Assembly: GCA_002005505.1 (NCBI GenBank)
Contig: KV908368.1
Span: 576,552-589,051, forward strand
Source: Botryococcus braunii
Lineage: Eukaryota; Chlorophyta; Trebouxiophyceae
Reading direction: 5' to 3'
DNA length: 12,500 nt
The position numbers were made by a program, and so were the translations under genes. The notes beneath the pieces were generated by a model. That model searched no databases. It saw only the letters and a program-made list of their open reading frames with translations, and was not told the DNA's origin. Positions 1-6,979 of this stretch are shown piece after piece. Each line of letters opens with the position of its first letter. Positions within the stretch are counted from its first letter, which is position 1.

Positions 1-3
1 GAA

Positions 4-13
4 TGTGTGTGTG

Positions 14-75
<62 letters not shown>

Positions 76-103
76 CGTGTGCGTGTGCGCTCGCGTGTGT
101 GTG

Positions 104-172
<69 letters not shown>
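4..172. repeat. Imperfect (GT)n microsatellite
   Basis: A nearly continuous GT dinucleotide array. It is interrupted by GTTT steps near 29 and 118, a GGTGGGTGCG..CTCGCG stretch at about 66-94, and a GTAT step near 137. It lies in what appears to be an intron, since the next acceptor is at 270-271. The alternating Cys-Val open frames it produces are artefacts of the repeat. Confidence 0.97.
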
Positions 173-173
<1 letters not shown>

Positions 174-271
174 CCTCCGGACCCCCTCGCATGCACAGTG
201 GCATGCTGTGTGAGCGCGCTCGCATATGGGTGGTGCAAGATACAGGTTTGTGACTTGATATAATTCTTTAG

Positions 272-614
272 AGCAGAACCAGCAAGACTACCACGGACTG
301 GACAGGGTGCTAGCGTCACGGAATTAGAGGAAGGTACAAGTCAGCCTGCAGTTGTGAGCAGCTCGGAGCCCACTGTGGAAGATGCCGAGGAGGTTCCCCT
401 GTCTGTTCAAGAACAAGCAGGCGAAGGAGTTGAATCGCCTGCTTTTTCTTTAGAGGTCGAGGCGCCCAGAGACACTCCACCAGATCCTGTTGATTTGCCT
501 CCTGCAGCAGTTGCAGCAGAACCAGCACAGGCAGCGGTCCCATCCTTGGACAAGTCCCCAATCTCTGAGGCAAATCAAGATCCTGAGCCTATCGCTCAAG
601 AGCTGAAGGATGGG
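272..614 (+). CDS. Internal exon of an unidentified acidic, proline-rich protein
   Basis: The frame is open from a TTTAG acceptor (270-271) to a strong GTATGT donor at 615 in phase 0. A TAA at 261-263 closes the frame upstream, so the exon must begin after it. The encoded stretch of about 114 residues is rich in Glu, Asp, Pro, Ala and Ser and contains no obvious globular domain; typical segments are SSSEPTVEDAEEVP and APRDTPPDPVDLPPAA. It looks like a disordered linker or tail. The start of the gene lies left of the window. I do not recognise the family. The acceptor, donor and codon pattern are seen; that it is an expressed exon is inference. Confidence 0.6.
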
Positions 615-905
615 GTATGTGACCTCTGGTCATTCCTGTCGCCTGCATGGCTCTTCTGCCCAAAACCCAAAACCAGGCCCAAAGTCCTGCAACCGTAAGA
701 CTGGTGATCCTGTACATCTTGGACTGTGTTTAGTCCTGAATCTGCTTCTAGGACCTACTTCCATTCCTGTCAATGCTGACTGTGCAGAGCAACGGGATGA
801 TGGTATGAGCTGCTGCCTTCCAGAGCCTAAGTAAGCCCCTTGCAGAACAGTGGAATGCTCAGGGCCCGTAGTCATGAGAACATGTTGTACACTCCTGTAT
901 CGCAG

Positions 906-1137
906 ACACTGAACAGTGGGTCAGGCACATTCCAGACAATGCACTTCCTGTCCAGTGCAATGCGAGACTGTCAGCTATTGTGCCCCAGTCCTTGGCCTGC
1001 AGGCTGACACACCAGATGCCCAAGAATGCTAAGTCCTGGCAACTCATCAACAAGATTCTATATCCCGGCTCTTTTGCCCGCAAGAGATGGGATGCTGAAC
1101 ATCCTGAGGAAAAGTTTATGTTTGGGATCGACAGGGG
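906..1137 (+). CDS. Probable next exon of the same unidentified gene
   Basis: This frame is open for 91 codons and reads like ordinary protein, with motifs such as QWVRHIPDNALPVQ, SWQLINKILYPGSFARKRW and HPEEKFMFGIDRG. Two acceptors are possible. GCAG at 902-905 has the better pyrimidine tract but the wrong phase for the 614 donor. AACAG at 912-916 would join in phase 0 to the preceding exon. The 3' end is uncertain: GT at 1138 (after GACAGGGG) or GT at 1114 would both leave phase 2. An overlapping frame from ATG 1026 is also open and Ser/Ala/Arg-rich like a transit peptide, so the assignment is not certain. No domain recognised. Confidence 0.45.
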
Positions 1138-1242
1138 GTTGTGCAGCCTGTTTTGCCTCTTCTGGTGGGAGCGCTAGGGTTGTTTGCAGCGCCCTTAGTA
1201 GCTTACTCGGAGTGGACTCTTTACTTTACAGGTGCCTCCTAG

Positions 1243-1396
1243 TCGCAACTTCTCCCATTGTCTTGCCAAAACCCCTCGATTTAGACAGGAGTCTAATCAG
1301 TACATATCCCTGGCTATTCTTAACTCCAGCTTTGAGCACTTGGGGCCAGGCCGGCTTTTTTTTCAAGGCCGGCTTCTCTGCTGTTTGTGCAAATAG
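1243..1396 (+). CDS. Possible terminal exon of the unidentified gene
   Basis: A T-rich tract ending TTTACAG (to 1231) and then CTCCTAG (to 1242) gives two acceptors. Using the second, one base plus the codons CGC AAC TTC fits the phase-2 donor proposed at 1138. The frame then encodes segments such as RNFSHCLAKTPRFRQES and QYISLAILNSSFEHLGPG and ends at TAG 1394-1396. The last dozen residues (Leu/Cys-rich after a run of eight T) look less like protein, so the real exon could splice earlier, for example at GTACAT near 1299. Function unknown. Confidence 0.35.
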
Positions 1397-1542
1397 TAGC
1401 TACGCTTCTTGAGGGCCAGGGGTTGCAATGACTTTCTCCTAGGATCATTATTCAAGTGGCGGTAGCAGGGTTTTGAAGGTGATCAGGGGCAATGTCAAGG
1501 CGCTCTCTCTTAGCTCTGCACATGCAAAATGTGTTCTTGCAG

Positions 1543-1599
1543 GCTGATCTGCAGGGGTCTCCAGTACATGTTGTAGTGCAAATGTATCACACCTTGTAG
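1543..1599 (+). CDS. Candidate short terminal exon
   Basis: A good acceptor (GTGTTCTTGCAG, ending at 1542) is followed in phase 0 by 18 sense codons (ADLQGSPVHVVVQMYHTL) and a TAG at 1597-1599. It could be an alternative last exon of the preceding gene. No upstream donor in phase 0 was found with certainty, so linkage is unproven. Confidence 0.3.
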   Translation, partial: ADLQGSPVHVVVQMYHTL

Positions 1600-1626
1600 G
1601 GTCTCAGTGTTAAGGTGGCCATGTAG

Positions 1627-1755
1627 GCTGTGGGCTACCACCTGGACCTGCTGGGCTTCTGGGTGCCGCCGAGGGTGTCTCATACCTTCTCGTAGCTGGG
1701 ACTGTCGTCTGGTCTGTTGTCACTCGTGCCAGGACGGGACGTGGCCTTCCTGCTG
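1627..1755 (+). CDS. Plastid-type membrane protein, exon with first Gly-rich hydrophobic module
   Basis: Reading in the frame of GGG at 1632-1634 gives GLPPGPAGLLGAAEG, then SYLLVAGTVVWSVVT, a hydrophobic segment long enough for a membrane helix, then RARTGRGLPA. The exon ends CCT GCT G with donor GTAGGT at 1756 (phase 1). A TAA at 1611-1613 means the exon starts at AG 1625-1626 or AG 1613-1614; both leave two leading bases. The next exon starts with GG and restores GLPAG|GP, exactly as expected for a continuous protein, which is the main argument for the model. From memory, plants and algae have small plastid or thylakoid membrane proteins with this GLPAGPxGLLGAxEGxSYL pattern, but I cannot name the family. 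The 5' exon with the start and transit peptide is not firmly located; a candidate is the frame beginning at ATG 1026, which has phase-compatible donors. Confidence 0.65.
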
Positions 1756-2612
1756 GTAGGTTCAGCCTTCTTCTGCAGCAAATCACCTTCAACTGTCCAA
1801 AACCTGTATTATTGTGGGTTGATGTTGGAATGCTGCAGCACAGGGAAGTGACACATGTACACCCGTCCCCAGTCTGTGGAAATATGCATTCATAACTCCC
1901 TCAAGGCCTTGAATCCCTGCCATAATGGGTCTGGGGTGCTCGGCAAATGTCAGCTCGATGCTGGAATGGTTGAACAGAACTGAACCTTGTCTTTGCGAGT
2001 TTTGAGGAGTTCAGATTCCAATATGTGGAAGGCAGGGGCGTCAATGTCCATGTCCATGTCAGTTTCAAGGCAGGTAAAGCATGACGAGTTGTCCTTGACG
2101 ACACCCGATAAATGATAAATGCTGGTGTTAGGATACAAAGAAAGCACTGTCACAATGTTTGGCATTATGGCAAAAAAAATTAGTAATCTACACCTTTGAA
2201 AACACTCCTCCTTTGCAAGCTGGAGGTCCAACAGCATGGTGGCCACACACTGCTGAGACTGGCTAGGCTCTTCGAAAAGTTTCTGACATGGGGAGAGGAT
2301 GGGTGGAGGGGCTATGGGGAGAGTTTGGTGGGGGGGGGGTGGGGAAGAGAGCGAGGAGGTGTGGGGGAGGGGAGCACAGAGGCTGAGGGAGGGAAGGTGA
2401 CACTGTCTTTGTGAGAGTGGCGAGGAGACAACCTTGTACGAGGGGGTGCGAGAACAAAGGGAGCTAGGATTGTGAGAGTGACGGGACATTGCATGGAGTA
2501 AGGGATGAGACAAAAGGTTTTATAGACATTGTGTATGGGTTCTGGTGTTTGTTCATCCTCTGGCAATGGGCTGAAAAATGCTGGGGATGATAAGTTGGAT
2601 TCTGCGGTGCAG
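1756..2612 (+). other. Intron 1 of the membrane protein gene
   Basis: Runs from the GTAGGT donor to the GGTGCAG acceptor. It contains a purine-rich plus-strand block (about 2280-2400, with ten G at 2330-2339), a long minus-strand open frame (1950-2513) and an exon-like plus-strand stretch at 1979-2074. The latter begins after AACAG, encodes FASFEEFRFQYVEGRG and ends GCAG|GTAAAG. Whether any of these is a nested gene or an alternative exon cannot be decided from sequence alone. Confidence 0.55.
1950..2513 (-). CDS. Long minus-strand open frame nested in an intron, function unknown
   Basis: An uninterrupted frame of 187 codons starts at ATG 2511-2513. The N-terminal 80 residues are Ser/Pro/His-rich and low in complexity, mirroring the purine-rich plus strand, so they carry little evidence. 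The C-terminal half is more protein-like, with QQCVATMLLDLQLAKEECFQ, then TDMDMDIDAPAFHILESELL and KTRKDKVQF before the TGA. On the minus strand a long pyrimidine tract ends CCCCATGTCAG just before the codons for KLFEEPSQSQ, so part of it could be a spliced exon. No known domain. It overlaps a competing plus-strand exon-like stretch, hence the low confidence. Confidence 0.3.
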   Translation of the reverse strand: MSHPLLHAMSRHSHNPSSLCSRTPSYKVVSSPLSQRQCHLPSLSLCAPLPHTSSLSSPPPPHQTLPIAPPPILSPCQKLFEEPSQSQQCVATMLLDLQLAKEECFQRCRLLIFFAIMPNIVTVLSLYPNTSIYHLSGVVKDNSSCFTCLETDMDMDIDAPAFHILESELLKTRKDKVQFCSTIPASS

Positions 2613-2692
2613 GGCCGTTGGGTCTTCTGGGCCTCTTTGAAGGGATCAGCTATCTGCTAGTAACAACCGGAATAGTTGTTGCGGGCCTACAG
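2613..2692 (+). CDS. Plastid-type membrane protein, exon with second hydrophobic module
   Basis: The acceptor TCTGCGGTGCAG ends at 2612; two bases complete the Gly codon split by the preceding donor, and 26 codons follow to CAG with donor GTAAGC at 2693 (phase 0). The peptide GPLGLLGLFEGISYLLVTTG followed by IVVAGLQ is a clear second copy of the module in the previous exon (GPAGLLGAAEGVSYLLVAG), so the protein has an internal duplication and probably two membrane helices. Splice phases match on both sides. The similarity between the two exons supports the model independently of database knowledge. Confidence 0.75.
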
Positions 2693-2976
2693 GTAAGCTC
2701 TCGATTAACATGCCATGTTGACATTTTCTTGAACGTGTCCTGTTATACGTACATGTATTTGTAACCTGTAGGGTTCTCCAGACTTGCATTACTTTTGAGG
2801 GAGGTTCATAAGGATAGCAGAGAGCTGGAGGGGGGCGCATGAGACACGGACAGTTTGGCAGGTAATTGGAAAGGACGGAAGAGGGCTTAGATAAGCATTG
2901 GGTTCATAATAGCGTCAGAGTCAAAGAGGCTCAAGTGATATGAGTCATGATCATGTCCACATATTTGTGAGGAAAT

Positions 2977-2977
<1 letters not shown>

Positions 2978-3052
<75 letters not shown>

Positions 3053-3099
3053 GCACGCACGCACGCACGCACGCGCGCGCGCGCGCGCACGCACGCACG
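2978..3099. repeat. Compound microsatellite (CA)n-(CGCA)n-(CG)n-(CACG)n
   Basis: About 71 bases of CA repeats (2978-3048) pass into GCAC tetranucleotides (3049-3071), then a pure CG run (about 3072-3088), then CACG units up to 3099. The whole tract alternates purine and pyrimidine. It lies in intron 2 of the membrane protein gene (2693-3401). Confidence 0.97.
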
Positions 3100-3199
3100 G
3101 GGAGGTATGCACATCTGCAGAAGGACGGGGCCCTATAAAGTTCCTGCGATGTTTTGATACCCACCTCGCCCCAGTAAGGGGCTGGAGCTGGTGGGTATG

Positions 3200-3214
3200 C
3201 CCCCCCCCCCCCCC
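3200..3214 (+). repeat. Poly(C) run of 15
   Basis: Homopolymer in intron 2 of the membrane protein gene, about 190 bases before its acceptor. Confidence 0.95.
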
Positions 3215-3401
3215 AGCTCTCTTCACCTCGCGCCGATGTCCACTATCTTTATGATGTGGACATGTAGGGGTCTAGCATGGTGGAAATGGCTTGTTTTCAG
3301 GTTTGAGAAGAATGCAGGGGCATCTGACAGAAATAATCGGCTAGTTGGCATGGACATGTTTGCTTTGCTGATGTTGTCTGGTTTACTGTATCTGCTTGCA
3401 G

Positions 3402-3542
3402 GTGAAGAACTTTGGCTATATCCCGGGCGCTCTCCCGGACTCCAGGTGCTATGGTCCTGATGCGCCTACCCCTCCACCCTTGCCGTCGCTGGAGGCCTTA
3501 CAAAAGGAAGTTCTAAATTTCGGGAAAAACATTCTGCCTTAG
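3402..3542 (+). CDS. Plastid-type membrane protein, C-terminal exon
   Basis: A strong acceptor (TTTACTGTATCTGCTTGCAG, ending at 3401) joins in phase 0 to the previous CAG|GTAAGC donor. The junction reads AGLQ|VKNFGYIPGALPDSRCYG, followed by a Pro-rich PDAPTPPPLPS and a Lys-rich end (LEALQKEVLNFGKNILP) before TAG at 3540-3542. A GTGCTA at 3446 could be a weak alternative donor, but the downstream codons look coding. Assembled from the three exons, the protein would have two Gly-rich membrane modules and a soluble tail. An 80-codon minus-strand open frame (3466-3708) overlaps and is taken as a shadow. Confidence 0.7.
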   Translation: MKNFGYIPGALPDSRCYGPDAPTPPPLPSLEALQKEVLNFGKNILP

Positions 3543-3757
3543 CTAAGCAGCCTTGGTCACCAATGCTCCCGAGTGGTTGACGCAACTGAATCGAGTTGGT
3601 GGATGTTCGTGCCGCTCTTGCACTGTTGACATCCTCAAATGTGACCGCATTGGTCTGAAGTCGAAAGCAGGCCTGTAGAAGTCTCTGAAAAAACTGGCTG
3701 AGGTGCAAGGAACTTAGATTAGTGAGCCATTTGAGCTTGCAGCTGTTGCAGAGCTTT
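3543..3757 (+). other. Region after the membrane protein stop, with frame-shifting coding traces
   Basis: Expected to hold the 3' UTR, yet it shows protein-like pieces in different frames. These are NAPEWLTQLNRVGG from 3562, VDVRAALALLTSSNVTALV from 3599, and KSLKKLAEVQGT from 3679, just after a CTGTAG acceptor-like site. No continuous frame joins them. It may be part of the next gene's spliced 5' region or an old pseudogene. An acceptor-like GAGCTTGCAG ends at 3742, immediately before the poly(G) run. Confidence 0.25.
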
Positions 3758-3774
3758 GGGGGGGGGGGGGGGGG
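3758..3774 (+). repeat. Poly(G) run of 17
   Basis: Homopolymer in a non-coding stretch between exon candidates. Confidence 0.95.
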
Positions 3775-4226
3775 AGTAATCTGCTATAGGCCTTGTCAGA
3801 TAGGGAATCGCCTTGTACAGTCCCGGGTGTGTCTACAGATTTTGCAGTAGCACTGACAGTTGTGGGGTATGCGCCAGTTTTCTGAGTATCGTGTGGGTGC
3901 TCTCTACAACAGCAGGCTCGATCTGTGGAGAGGTGTAGATAAGTGGTGCCCCATGAAAATATCTGTGAGTTATTCAGACCTTAGCTGACTTCGCCTATGG
4001 TTAGAGTTGCGCTCCCACATGTACATACTTTGGAGTGACATGCATAGCATCTCGTGTAAATAACTTATCTGCATTCATTTACGTATGATTGTTTTGGCAC
4101 AGCTACATACTGTGTTTTTGTGAGAAAAGAGCTGGAGGCCCGAGCTATGAAACAGGGACTTCGCATGTCAGTTATGGTACACCTAGCTATATTAGTGAGT
4201 GCAGATTGTGATATGCTTTTGATCAG

Positions 4227-4306
4227 ATGAAGCTCTCCAACAGCTTCAAGCAGCTGCAGGAATGGGCGGGGAAGAGATTTTGGCCAAGGAGTTTGGTGGC
4301 CGAAAG
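4227..4306 (+). CDS. Internal exon of an unidentified gene
   Basis: The acceptor GCTTTTGATCAG ends at 4226 and the donor AAG|GTATGT is at 4307. With two leading bases the frame encodes EALQQLQAAAGMGGEEIL followed by AKEFGGRK, a helix-like, Gln/Ala/Glu-rich segment with natural codon use. The alternative frame from the ATG at 4227 is also open but would meet a stop right after splicing, so it is less likely. An upstream exon-like piece (LEARAMKQGLRM, from about 4132, after a T-rich acceptor ending 4129) might belong to the same gene, but no compatible donor at a normal intron distance was found. No family recognised. Confidence 0.5.
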
Positions 4307-4397
4307 GTATGTACTGATTGGCACATATATTCCCATGAAGGTGGGCCTAGGGGATGAAATGCAGCAGGCCTCTTTCTGCATTTTGTACATTTTGCAG

Positions 4398-4445
4398 CTG
4401 AGTCCAAGAAAGCACCGTTCTGCTCAAATACATTTGTTGAGATAA
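4398..4445 (+). CDS. Candidate terminal exon of the same unidentified gene
   Basis: The acceptor TTGTACATTTTGCAG ends at 4397. Joined in phase 0 to the preceding AAG|GTATGT donor it adds LSPRKHRSAQIHLLR and a TAA at 4443-4445. The implied intron is 91 bases, with a T-rich 3' end, typical in structure. The basic C-terminus is short, so coding evidence is mostly the fit of splice sites and phase. Confidence 0.4.
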   Translation: MSPRKHRSAQIHLLR

Positions 4446-5198
4446 GGATTTTGCTATTCCTTCCCTTTAGAAGTTTACATCGGGTGGATTAAATATAATG
4501 TCTAGATTGAGGAGAGTCGATTCTAGCTGAAGACTTCGTAGCGAAGTCAACCCTACATGGGGTAGGATAGGCGGATGCGTATTTTTCTTTCCCGTACACT
4601 GCCTTTCCCGTACAAGGCCTGCCAAGACCTAGGGAGCATAAGCTACAGGCTTACCTAATCTCACTCGGTATGAGGTGATTGACCTCTAATTGGATCCGTG
4701 GGTAACTACATTGCAATGTAATTTGCTGACGGAAAGCTCAGTACATGACTGAGGTCTCTTGCTCATCATGTGATGAGGATAATTGGGATTGTCTTCTACC
4801 TGCCGACTCGTCGGTGCCAAGCTGTTTGAGATAGTAGCAAGGGGAAAATGTTGTATGTCAAGTCGAGTACAGCATGACACGCCCAAGCCACAGGCCCCAA
4901 TCCTAAGCCTCCTCATATATACGTTGTGCTGGAGGGGTTCGTAAGGGCCTGGGTCTGTTGCGCAGTGGTTGATTGCGCCTTACCTTGACGCTTCCCCTGC
5001 TTTAGAACACCCCATTCGCTGCAAAAGTCGGCCCTTTTGGCCCAATGGAGAGTTCGGACTAAGGGATCCTACCAGGAGTCGATCCCGTTAAATAGCTCCC
5101 GCTTAGCTGAAAGGTATCAGTTCATGAAGAGTTACTGACGAGAAGTCAATGGCCTTCTTCAGTAGCCGTCGATTAGTGAGTATTAGATCATGGAGAGT
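4446..5198. other. Stretch without a supported gene
   Basis: More A/T-rich than its surroundings and lacking the GT and G runs. Small structures only: a hairpin with a 7-bp stem and 3-base loop (4532-4548), a tandem copy of CTTTCCCGTACA with 16-base period (4587-4615), and a short stem GAGGT/ACCTC near 4671-4685. A 76-codon minus-strand open frame (4686-4916) has no recognisable motif. No tRNA or rRNA seen. Confidence 0.6.
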
Positions 5199-5483
5199 CT
5201 AGGCAAGAGTCAATAAGCAATTACCCGTTCTGAGTGCACTGTGGTGCATCTGGTCTTGAGGTCTACATTCGTCTGCGACGAAACATGTGGACTTCAGAAC
5301 TGTCCAGGGTGCCAGGGCCTTGTTTAATTCATCCAATCCCGGCGCTAGTAGGATCTCCCCGTGGTTTTTACAGAAGTACCACACAGTATTAGCACGGGTG
5401 CACTCTCCCTCGAGGTAGAGAGTATTGTTGTCCTTGCTAGGAGACCACCTTGTCAGGGTATTTGTTTTGTACAGGCTCCCTGT
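5199..5483 (-). CDS. Minus-strand open frame of 94 codons, possibly an exon or remnant
   Basis: The frame is open between an upstream TAA (5484-5486) and a TAG at 5199-5201. It encodes protein-like sequence including WSPSKDNNTLYLEGECTRA, NTVWYFCKNHGEILLAPGLD, LNKALAPWTVLKSTCFVADE and QMHHSALRTGNC. The first ATG lies well inside (5382-5384), so if real this is an exon or a broken piece rather than a complete gene. Five Cys and several Trp make chance openness less likely, but I recognise no domain and see no partner exons. It could be a remnant of a mobile element. Confidence 0.3.
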   Translation of the reverse strand, partial: TGSLYKTNTLTRWSPSKDNNTLYLEGECTRANTVWYFCKNHGEILLAPGLDELNKALAPWTVLKSTCFVADECRPQDQMHHSALRTGNCLLTLA

Positions 5484-5648
5484 TTAACATACCGTCCAGG
5501 AGTTATGACCCACCCGTTCAATGGCAAGCGCGCGGCTAGATGAACTACATTGCTTTTGAATGACCTGCACACGGTATTACATCTAGGACACGATATTGTT
5601 GGTATACTGACTTTTAATGAGGTGCACACCGTGAGTTAAATCACGTCA

Positions 5649-5814
5649 CGTCGGAGAAGTCAATAAAATTTGATCATTCCTTTGCAGAAGCATAGGTAAA
5701 CATCCATGCCTGCCAGCCTTTCTTACTCAATGTTGAGTAAGAAAGGCTGGCAGGCATGGATGTTTACCTATGCTTCTGCAAAGGAATGATCAAATTTTAT
5801 TGACTTCTCCGACG
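5649..5814. repeat. Perfect inverted repeat: 82-bp arms, 2-base spacer
   Basis: Bases 5649-5730 are the exact reverse complement of 5733-5814; only TG (5731-5732) separates them. The identity stops sharply outside the arms (A at 5648 against A at 5815). The sequence can form an extremely stable hairpin or cruciform. No target duplication or coding content is evident. Confidence 0.97.
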
Positions 5815-6403
5815 ACAAAACCTCGATAGCTCCATTGCACCTGCGCTAGTCGATTTTACTCAATGACTTTGCCCCTCCTTTCGCGTAAACAGCGCTAGCG
5901 GAGGCCTCAGTAGTCCTGTGCCAGCTGGTTAGAGTTGTTGGACGTAGCAAAACTCGATTGATGACGGATATCCATCGAAAAGATAAGGAAGGCGTCATAG
6001 ATGCTGTTGATCATCACTCTGATTGACCTGCCCCCTGCAGGGGCGGGTTTAAGACGTCCGGTGCTGTGCCCCTTGGATTGCACTGGACAGGCGCAATAAG
6101 CAACATATCCCACTTCACACGTTTTCACTGGGCGGGCTTTGAACACTTCTTAAGTTTGCACCAGAACTTCAGGCCTGGAAAACGCGTTCCGATGTAGATA
6201 TAAGAGTCGAAGATATTGTACGATCAGATAGGGTCAGGATTCTTGTGTTTTGAGATAAATAATAGCCCGAATTTTAAAAGCCAATGAATTTCGGTGCTGC
6301 TTGAAAAAAATTGGGAAAAAGGCGGGACATTATGACGGTGAGATGTGAAATGATTCTGCTGCTATATGTATGCAAACTTGATGCCAGGACATGACACCTG
6401 CAG
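5815..6403. other. Stretch without a supported gene
   Basis: Contains a 79-codon minus-strand open frame (5907-6146) with moderately protein-like sequence (for example INSIYDAFLIFSMDIRHQSS) but no motif or splice context that supports a call. The right end leads into the acceptor of the exon candidate at 6404. Confidence 0.4.
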
Positions 6404-6727
6404 AAAGCCCAAAGAAATGAGGACGCGCAGCTGATGTCTTTGCAATACCTGTGGAGGAAGCTGTATTTAGCATTGCAACTTCCCAAAGACAGCAGTCGAG
6501 TCGGCATTGCTATGGTATCCTGTCGTGTGAGAAAGGGGATTGGTGGCTTTGCACTTGCATTTCACGTGGTGTGCACTGTACAAGTTCGCATCTTTAACCC
6601 TGTTGACCTCCCATATCTCAGCCTGACCCCCCATGCACATGATATTCTTACGCAGATGATCATAATTAACAAAGAAACATCCCCACGTCTCATGTTCCAT
6701 GTGTATGTGAATGCTTCAACCCATTAA
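6404..6727 (+). CDS. Isolated exon or terminal exon candidate
   Basis: An acceptor ACACCTGCAG ends at 6403. The frame then encodes KAQRNEDAQLMSLQYLWRK, LYLALQLPKDSSRVGIAM and continues open to TAA at 6725-6727, 108 codons. Two readings are possible. One is a single terminal exon. In the other, the exon ends at 6514 (ATG|GTATCC) and is spliced to a second exon starting after TTCTTACGCAG (ending 6655), both in phase 0, which removes the less protein-like middle. The first 37 residues look like a charged helix. No family recognised; it could belong to the gene whose exons end near 4445 only if that terminal exon is wrong. Confidence 0.35.
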   Translation, partial: KAQRNEDAQLMSLQYLWRKLYLALQLPKDSSRVGIAMVSCRVRKGIGGFALAFHVVCTVQVRIFNPVDLPYLSLTPHAHDILTQMIIINKETSPRLMFHVYVNASTH

Positions 6728-6887
6728 TCGTGAACGTTTTGTTCCGTAAACATCACCAATTGCACGTGTAAATCTCAGACCTCTTCGGTATGCTGAAGAC
6801 CCAGGAGTACGGAATCTTCACGGCGCTTGAATGTGGATGGGCCCCTTGACCCACGCCCCTTGGGCCGCCCGCAGGCCGCTGTGGGAC

Positions 6888-6906
6888 AGGTGTGGCGGCC
6901 ACACCT
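6888..6906. repeat. Short perfect hairpin
   Basis: AGGTGTGG and CCACACCT (8-bp arms) around a 3-base loop, with outer GTGGG (6881-6885) and CCCAC (6911-6915) extending it imperfectly. It lies in a G/C-rich stretch (6840-6930) without a gene. Confidence 0.7.
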
Positions 6907-6979
6907 CTGGCCCACACCGTGTTGGTCCGCTAGTTGCTTCGCTCAAAAACTGCGAGTCGCACCTGGGACTCTGTAGTAG

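Noticed and set aside
3..263. Open frames of alternating Cys-Val (and Thr-His or Cys-Val near 2890-3250)
   Set aside because: They are translations of dinucleotide repeats and carry no coding evidence.
1026..1412. Frame from ATG 1026 (MLSPGNSSTRFYIPALLPAR...) as a transit peptide
   Set aside because: It overlaps a longer frame with more balanced protein composition and crosses a strong acceptor at 1231. It is kept only as an alternative start for the membrane protein.
2196..2414. Plus-strand frame with LLRLARLFEKFLTWGED, resembling the C-terminal LLRLAHLYExGED region of GH38 alpha-mannosidases
   Set aside because: The match is only about ten residues. It lies inside a well-supported intron, the next residues are low-complexity Gly/Arg, and no other mannosidase exon is present.
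3466..3708. 80-codon minus-strand open frame
   Set aside because: It overlaps the well-supported C-terminal exon of the membrane protein on the plus strand.
4940..5080. tRNA-like stretch (GCGCAGTGGTTGATTGCGCC and a TCGATCC box)
   Set aside because: No acceptor stem, anticodon arm and T arm at proper spacing could be assembled.
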